A stretch of DNA of 17,929 nt, from the NCBI GenBank assembly GCA_945910715.1, contig CAMDZU010000001.1:1-17929 (forward strand). The letters are read 5' to 3'. Made by a program: the position numbers and the translations under genes. Positions 15,084 to 17,929 of this stretch are shown one piece after another (the first letter of the stretch is position 1; each line of letters begins with the position of its first letter). The notes under the pieces are model-generated. The model was not told the origin of the DNA. It searched no databases and was given only the letters and a program-made list of their open reading frames with translations. This DNA comes from an uncultured Clostridia bacterium (lineage in GTDB: Bacteria > Bacillota > Clostridia > Oscillospirales > Ruminococcaceae).

Positions 15084-15100
15084 TGTTACCGTTTTGTAAC
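15084..15100 (+). promoter_or_regulatory. WalR-type box B of the micropeptide promoter
   Basis: TGTTAC-CGTTT-TGTAAC is identical in all but one base to the box at the M23 hydrolase gene (9833-9849). It lies about +5 to +21, and its start is 31 bp (three helical turns) after the start of box A, so both would sit on the same DNA face. Confidence 0.65.
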
Positions 15101-15130
15101 CTTTGGAACAATAAACGAAAGGAGATTACT

Positions 15131-15202
15131 ATGTGCAACTTCACTTTTGATTGTTCAAAGCTCTGGACAATGGTTTGCAGACTGCTTGGTCTTGGCTGCT
15201 GA
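15131..15202 (+). CDS. 23-residue four-cysteine micropeptide, function unknown
   Basis: An ATG-to-TGA frame of 23 codons, preceded by a strong RBS (AAAGGAG, 7 bases before the ATG) and a good promoter, and followed 34 bases later by an intrinsic terminator. It therefore has a complete transcription unit of about 200 bases. The peptide begins MCNFTFDC and ends CRLLGLGC. Cysteines are at 2, 8, 16 and 23, and the second half (LWTMVCRLLGLG) is hydrophobic, so membrane association is likely. It has no leader-peptide double-Gly site and no modification or export gene beside it, so a bacteriocin or RiPP call is not supported. Two WalR-type boxes suggest a cell-envelope role. I recognise no family. 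Confidence 0.65.
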   Translation: MCNFTFDCSKLWTMVCRLLGLGC

Positions 15203-15236
15203 TTGACATTTTAGCGTTGACATAAAAGCAATCCCC

Positions 15237-15277
15237 CATAGCCTCTGCCGTGAAAACGTCAGGGGTTATGACTTTTT
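15237..15277 (+). terminator. Intrinsic terminator with GAAA tetraloop
   Basis: The arms CATAGCCTCTGCCGT (15237-15251) and ACGTCAGGGGTTATG (15256-15270) pair over 15 positions with two G-U wobbles and one mismatch. The loop is GAAA, and AC then TTTTT (15273-15277) follow. It closes the micropeptide unit. From here to 15360 I see only AT-rich intergenic DNA. Confidence 0.85.
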
Positions 15278-15360
15278 AAGGGCAAAAACAGGCTAATGCA
15301 AAAAATTGCCTTGAAATATGAATAAATTAGGCTTATATGATGAAAATTGTGTGAATACTC

Positions 15361-15388
15361 TTGAACTTGTGCGATTTTTTGGTATAAT
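15361..15388 (+). promoter_or_regulatory. Promoter of the zinc-ribbon / DUF5685 / DnaJ operon
   Basis: TTGAAC (15361-15366) and TATAAT (15383-15388) with a 16-bp spacer. The longest open frame of the next gene starts at 15400, but the RBS (AAGGAAGGA) sits before the ATG at 15481. Confidence 0.65.
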
Positions 15389-15480
15389 ATTATACAGATT
15401 TGGTTGCAGAATTTTGTGCAATATCAACTGAATGTAAACTTAACAGAAAAAAGGCATTTCGCTTAAGGAAGGACATATTT

Positions 15481-15882
15481 ATGAGAGAAAAGATAATTCG
15501 CTTTATGCAGGGAAGATACGGCTCGGATAAGCTTTCAAATTTTATGCTTATCATAGCGTTTATACTTATTTTTGTATCAATGTTTTTGGGAATAAACGGC
15601 TTTATTCTTTCGGGATTGGGTCTTGCGCTGGTGGTGCTTACTTACGTCCGTATGTTCAGCAGAAATGTGCAGAAACGCTATGCGGAAAATCAGGCTTTCC
15701 TCAAAGTGTATAACAAGATAAAGGGCTTTTTCACAAGACAGCTTGGCTATATGAAGCAGCGCAGAACACACCACATTTACAGCTGCCCCAACTGCAAGCA
15801 GAAGCTTCGAGTTCCGAGAGGCAAGGGCAATATTATGATTACCTGCAGCAAATGTCACACCCAGTTCAAAAAGAGAAGCTGA
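15481..15882 (+). CDS. Two-helix membrane protein with a C-terminal zinc ribbon
   Basis: 133 residues from the ATG after AAGGAAGGA. Two adjacent hydrophobic stretches (about 20-37 and 40-57) form a membrane hairpin, followed by a basic linker. The C-terminal treble of CPNC (C102, C105) and CSKC (C122, C125), 16 residues between the pairs, is a typical rubredoxin-like zinc ribbon facing the cytoplasm. The stop overlaps the start of the next gene (TGATG), so the two are translationally coupled. With the following DUF5685 and J-domain genes it forms a set I know as recurrent in Clostridia. A role as a membrane recruiter for the DnaJ partner is only an inference. Confidence 0.82.
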   Translation: MREKIIRFMQGRYGSDKLSNFMLIIAFILIFVSMFLGINGFILSGLGLALVVLTYVRMFSRNVQKRYAENQAFLKVYNKIKGFFTRQLGYMKQRRTHHIYSCPNCKQKLRVPRGKGNIMITCSKCHTQFKKRS

Positions 15883-16721
15883 TGTTCGGCTACATTGTTA
15901 TAAACAAGCCCGAAATCAGGTTCAAGGACTACGACCTGTACCGCTCCTATTACTGCGGGCTTTGCAGACAGCTTAAGGAATGTTACGGGCTGAAAGGTCA
16001 GGCAACCCTCAGCTTTGATATGACCTTCGGGGCAATACTGCTGACCTCGCTGTATGAGCCCGAAACCACCCGAAAGGTGTGCAGATGTATTGTTCACCCT
16101 GTGCATAAGCACGTTGAAACCGTAAGCAAGTACAGCACATATTCGGCGGATATGAACATACTGCTGACCTATTACAAATGCCGTGACGACTGGCAGGACG
16201 AACACAAGTACAAGCGCCTTGTGCAGTCGAAAATACTTGAGGGCAGCTTTAAACGGCTTAGAGAAAAATACCCCGAAAAGACGGAAAAGATTCTTGAGGC
16301 TCTTGAAAAAATACACCTTTGCGAGGAAAGGGACGACCAGACTGTTGACGGACCTGCAAACCTGTGGGGAATGGCAATGGGGGAAATTCTCACTCCGAAC
16401 AAGGACGAATGGACGGATTTGCTTTACAGACTGGGCTTTTTCCTTGGCAAGTTCATTTATATAATGGACGCCTACGAGGACAGAGAGGATGACCTTAAAA
16501 ACGGCAGGTACAATCCACTTAAAAGCCTTGGCGAAAGAGATGATTATGAGCAAAGGTGTAAGGAAATACTTACAATGATGATGTCCGAATGTTCAAAGGC
16601 TTTCGAGCAGCTTCCTATTGTTGAAAACACGAATATACTGAGGAATATCCTTTATTCGGGCGTATGGTGCAAGTACGAGCTGATTAACGCAAAAAAGCAG
16701 AAAGGGAAAGAGGAAAAATGA
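15882..16721 (+). CDS. DUF5685 family protein
   Basis: 279 residues starting at the ATG that overlaps the previous stop (TGATG); an upstream ATG at 15852 would overlap 30 bases of the zinc-ribbon gene. The start '[20 protein letters not shown]' and '[15 protein letters not shown]' (C25, C28, C34) are the signature of DUF5685. The protein is all-helical in appearance. Two acidic clusters stand out: 'CRDDWQDE' (100-107) and '[12 protein letters not shown]' (194-205), the latter followed by 'NGRYNPL'. These resemble the paired Asp-rich metal-binding motifs of isoprenoid-synthase folds, but the resemblance is mine and unproven. There is no signal peptide. It overlaps the DnaJ start by four bases (ATGA). 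Biochemical function is unknown. Confidence 0.85.
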   Translation: MFGYIVINKPEIRFKDYDLYRSYYCGLCRQLKECYGLKGQATLSFDMTFGAILLTSLYEPETTRKVCRCIVHPVHKHVETVSKYSTYSADMNILLTYYKCRDDWQDEHKYKRLVQSKILEGSFKRLREKYPEKTEKILEALEKIHLCEERDDQTVDGPANLWGMAMGEILTPNKDEWTDLLYRLGFFLGKFIYIMDAYEDREDDLKNGRYNPLKSLGERDDYEQRCKEILTMMMSECSKAFEQLPIVENTNILRNILYSGVWCKYELINAKKQKGKEEK

Positions 16722-17347
16722 ATCCGTACAGCATACTTGGCATATCTCCCAATGCAACCGACGCAGAAATCAAAAAGGCATACCGCAATTTAAGCAGAAA
16801 ATACCACCCCGACGCAAATGTAGGCTCTCCCGACGCAAAGGCGGCGGAGGAGAAATTCAAGGAGGTACAGGCGGCTTATCATCAGATTATGAAGGAGCGC
16901 ACCGAGGGACCTCAGGCAGGCGGCTACGGCGGTTACAGCGGCGGCGGCTCATATTCGGGCAGCGGCACAGACGAATACACCACCCACATGCAGGCGGCGG
17001 CAAACTACATCAGGGCAGGCAGAAACCGAGAGGCGCTCAACGTCCTTGAGGGAATAAAGGAGCGTACGGCAATGTGGTATTATTTCAGCGCCATTGCCAA
17101 TATGAATCTTGGCAACAATGTAACCGCTCTTGACCACGCAAACGAGGCGGTAAAGCGTGAGCCAAACAACCAGCAGTACCAACAGCTGCTTTATTCCTTG
17201 CAGAACAACGGACAATGGTACACGGGAATGCAGGGCAATTTCGGCTACGGAAACACCACGTCCGTTGACAGCGGACTTTGCTCGAAAATATGCCTTGCGG
17301 CAATGTGCTGCAATTGCTGCGGCGGCGCAAGATTCTGCTGTATATAG
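16718..17347 (+). CDS. J-domain (DnaJ-like) protein with TPR-like region and Cys-rich tail
   Basis: 209 residues; the ATGA overlap with DUF5685 and an A+G-rich RBS (AAAGGGAAAGAGG) fix the start. Residues 1-62 are a J domain: '[20 protein letters not shown]', HPD at 30-32, and a long helix IV. J domains stimulate DnaK ATPase. A Gly/Ser/Tyr-rich linker (70-84) is followed by two TPR-like helix pairs (about 92-160: '[17 protein letters not shown]', '[19 protein letters not shown]'). There is no zinc-finger or C-terminal substrate domain as in DnaJ proper, so it is a specialised type-III-like J protein. The last 22 residues hold eight cysteines, including '[13 protein letters not shown]'. This could bind metal, be lipidated or sit at the membrane. 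Confidence 0.9.
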   Translation: MNPYSILGISPNATDAEIKKAYRNLSRKYHPDANVGSPDAKAAEEKFKEVQAAYHQIMKERTEGPQAGGYGGYSGGGSYSGSGTDEYTTHMQAAANYIRAGRNREALNVLEGIKERTAMWYYFSAIANMNLGNNVTALDHANEAVKREPNNQQYQQLLYSLQNNGQWYTGMQGNFGYGNTTSVDSGLCSKICLAAMCCNCCGGARFCCI

Positions 17348-17354
17348 AAAAATG

Positions 17355-17383
17355 AGCTCCTCTGTTTATGTAACAGAGGAGCT
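17355..17383 (+). terminator. Stem-loop after the DnaJ-like gene
   Basis: AGCTCCTCTGTT (17355-17366) and AACAGAGGAGCT (17372-17383) form a perfect 12-bp stem with a TATGT loop, 7 bases after the stop. TAAATTG follows, so the T-tract is short. Confidence 0.7.
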
Positions 17384-17396
17384 TAAATTGTCTGTG

Positions 17397-17419
17397 AGCC
17401 CGACCTGAAAGGGCTTTTT
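17397..17419 (+). terminator. Second, T-rich terminator between convergent genes
   Basis: AGCCC (17397-17401) and GGGCT (17411-17415) with a 9-base loop and five Ts (17415-17419). The T-run reaches into the stop codon of the convergent thioredoxin gene. Together with the hairpin 14 bases upstream it forms a tandem terminator. Confidence 0.7.
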
Positions 17420-17729
17420 AACCAAGCACCTTCAATATCTGATCCTTGTTGTACTCTCCCATAAATGTGTCCGTCACTTCCCCGTTTCTGAACAAAAGCA
17501 TGGTGGGAACGGATTTGATGCGGTACTTTTCCGCAAGGTCAGGTTCGTCGTTTACGTTGATTTTGCCCACCTTTACCCTGTTTTTCAGCTCGTCGCTGAC
17601 TGTTTCCAGAACGGGCGCAATTGTACGGCAGGGCTTGCACCAGCTTGCCCAGAAATCCACAAGGACAGGAATTTCGGAACAGTTTACTTCTTTATCGAAA
17701 TTTTCCTCGGTAATAATAATCGTTGACAT
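17418..17729 (-). CDS. trxA: Thioredoxin
   Basis: 103 residues. The second ATG is chosen as the start because AAAGGA lies 8 bases before it, whereas the first ATG (17735) is almost fused to that RBS. It has the complete thioredoxin fold: 'PVLVDFWASWCKPCRTIAP' with the redox-active WCKPC pair, 'KINVNDEPDLAEKYRIKSVP' with the conserved cis-Pro of 'SVPTMLLF', and 'RNGEVTDTFMG'. The enzyme reduces protein disulfides using thioredoxin reductase, which is not in this window. The Lys in WCKPC replaces the usual Gly of WCGPC; such variants exist and may shift redox potential. It is convergent with the DnaJ operon and its promoter is not obvious. Confidence 0.94.
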   Translation of the reverse strand: MSTIIITEENFDKEVNCSEIPVLVDFWASWCKPCRTIAPVLETVSDELKNRVKVGKINVNDEPDLAEKYRIKSVPTMLLFRNGEVTDTFMGEYNKDQILKVLG

Positions 17730-17777
17730 AAGCATTTCCTTTCGCAGTTATTCAACGTTATTATTGACGGAAAATCA

Positions 17778-17877
17778 GCCCTTATACTAATTCCGACAAA
17801 ACCATAGGTTTTGACTTGCCGCCTTTCAGACGGCTCCCCTTATAGACCTTGTCTATAAGGAGATCAGGAATTAGGGC
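17778..17877. other. Structured non-coding element: closing stem around three hairpins
   Basis: CTAATTCC (17787-17794) pairs with GGAATTAG (17867-17874), extended across a 6-base bulge by GCC (17778-17780) and GGC (17875-17877). Inside are three hairpins: GACAAAACC/GGTTTTGAC (17795-17803 / 17807-17815, one mismatch), GCCG/CGGC (17818-17821 / 17831-17834), and CTTATAGAC/GTCTATAAG (17839-17847 / 17851-17859). The layout is that of a four-way, cloverleaf-like junction, but it has no tRNA features. It could be a small RNA, an upstream regulatory RNA or a mobile palindromic repeat. Confidence 0.6.
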
Positions 17878-17929
17878 AATACCGCATAATTATTGTCGTA
17901 GGATTGCGCCGTCAGATTTTTCGTCAGAT
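17876..17929. repeat. Continuation of the structured element: hairpin and direct repeat, cut by the window edge
   Basis: GCAAT-A-CC (17876-17883) can pair with GG-ATTGC (17901-17907). Then CGTCAGAT occurs twice (17910-17917 and 17922-17929) with a TTTT spacer, the second copy ending exactly at the window end. The region has no open frame with an RBS. It has the look of a dispersed intergenic repeat. Confidence 0.45.

Noticed and set aside
15131..15202. Bacteriocin or RiPP precursor
   Set aside because: The peptide is too short for leader plus core, has no double-glycine site, and no maturation or immunity genes are adjacent.
17778..17877. tRNA gene
   Set aside because: The cloverleaf-like pairing has no anticodon loop, TPsiC (GTTCRA) or CCA-type acceptor features, and the stem lengths do not fit.

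Overview
The window looks like chromosomal DNA from an anaerobic, fibre-degrading Clostridia bacterium of the Oscillospiraceae, probably Ruminococcus-like. This rests on a cellobiose phosphorylase very close to the Clostridium/Ruminococcus type, A+G-rich ribosome binding sites, near-consensus sigma-A promoters (17-bp spacers, several with an extended -10), a CotJC-type manganese catalase, and the zinc-ribbon / DUF5685 / DnaJ operon typical of Clostridia. There are no rRNA, tRNA, phage, IS or CRISPR features. The genus is inferred.

Left part (1-6200): a 5'-damaged CotJC-type manganese catalase at the edge, a small secreted or membrane protein behind a perfect promoter, and a convergent FMN-dependent iron-sulfur-type flavoprotein. 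Next comes a two-gene unit of a lipoprotein membrane-fusion protein and a 926-residue FtsX/MacB-type permease with no ATPase beside them, then a TtcA-like tRNA thiolation enzyme.

Middle (6200-12100): a CCA-adding-enzyme homologue with altered signature residues. A three-gene unit follows (GSF-repeat protein, BioY biotin transporter component, glycosyltransferase-like protein), bounded by an extended -10 promoter and a strong terminator. A large membrane-anchored LysM/G5/M23 peptidoglycan hydrolase comes next, with a WalR-type box just downstream of its promoter, and then a small ABM-fold monooxygenase-like gene.

Right part (12100-17929): an intergenic stretch with two diverged 79-bp repeats, each preceded by a GC-rich hairpin, lies at the 3' end of the minus-strand cellobiose phosphorylase gene. 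That gene has a promoter with a cre/LacI-type operator touching the -35. Divergent from it is a compact, previously uncalled cassette: promoter, two WalR-type boxes 31 bp apart, a strong RBS, a 23-residue four-cysteine peptide, and a GAAA-loop terminator. A translationally coupled zinc-ribbon / DUF5685 / DnaJ operon and a convergent thioredoxin follow. The window ends in a highly structured non-coding element that runs off the edge.

The most interesting signal is the shared motif TGTWAC-N5-TGTWAC, found three times and only in front of the cell-wall hydrolase and the tiny cysteine peptide. It matches the known WalR (YycF) consensus TGTWAH-N5-TGTWAH. This suggests the uncharacterised micropeptide belongs to a cell-wall homeostasis regulon.
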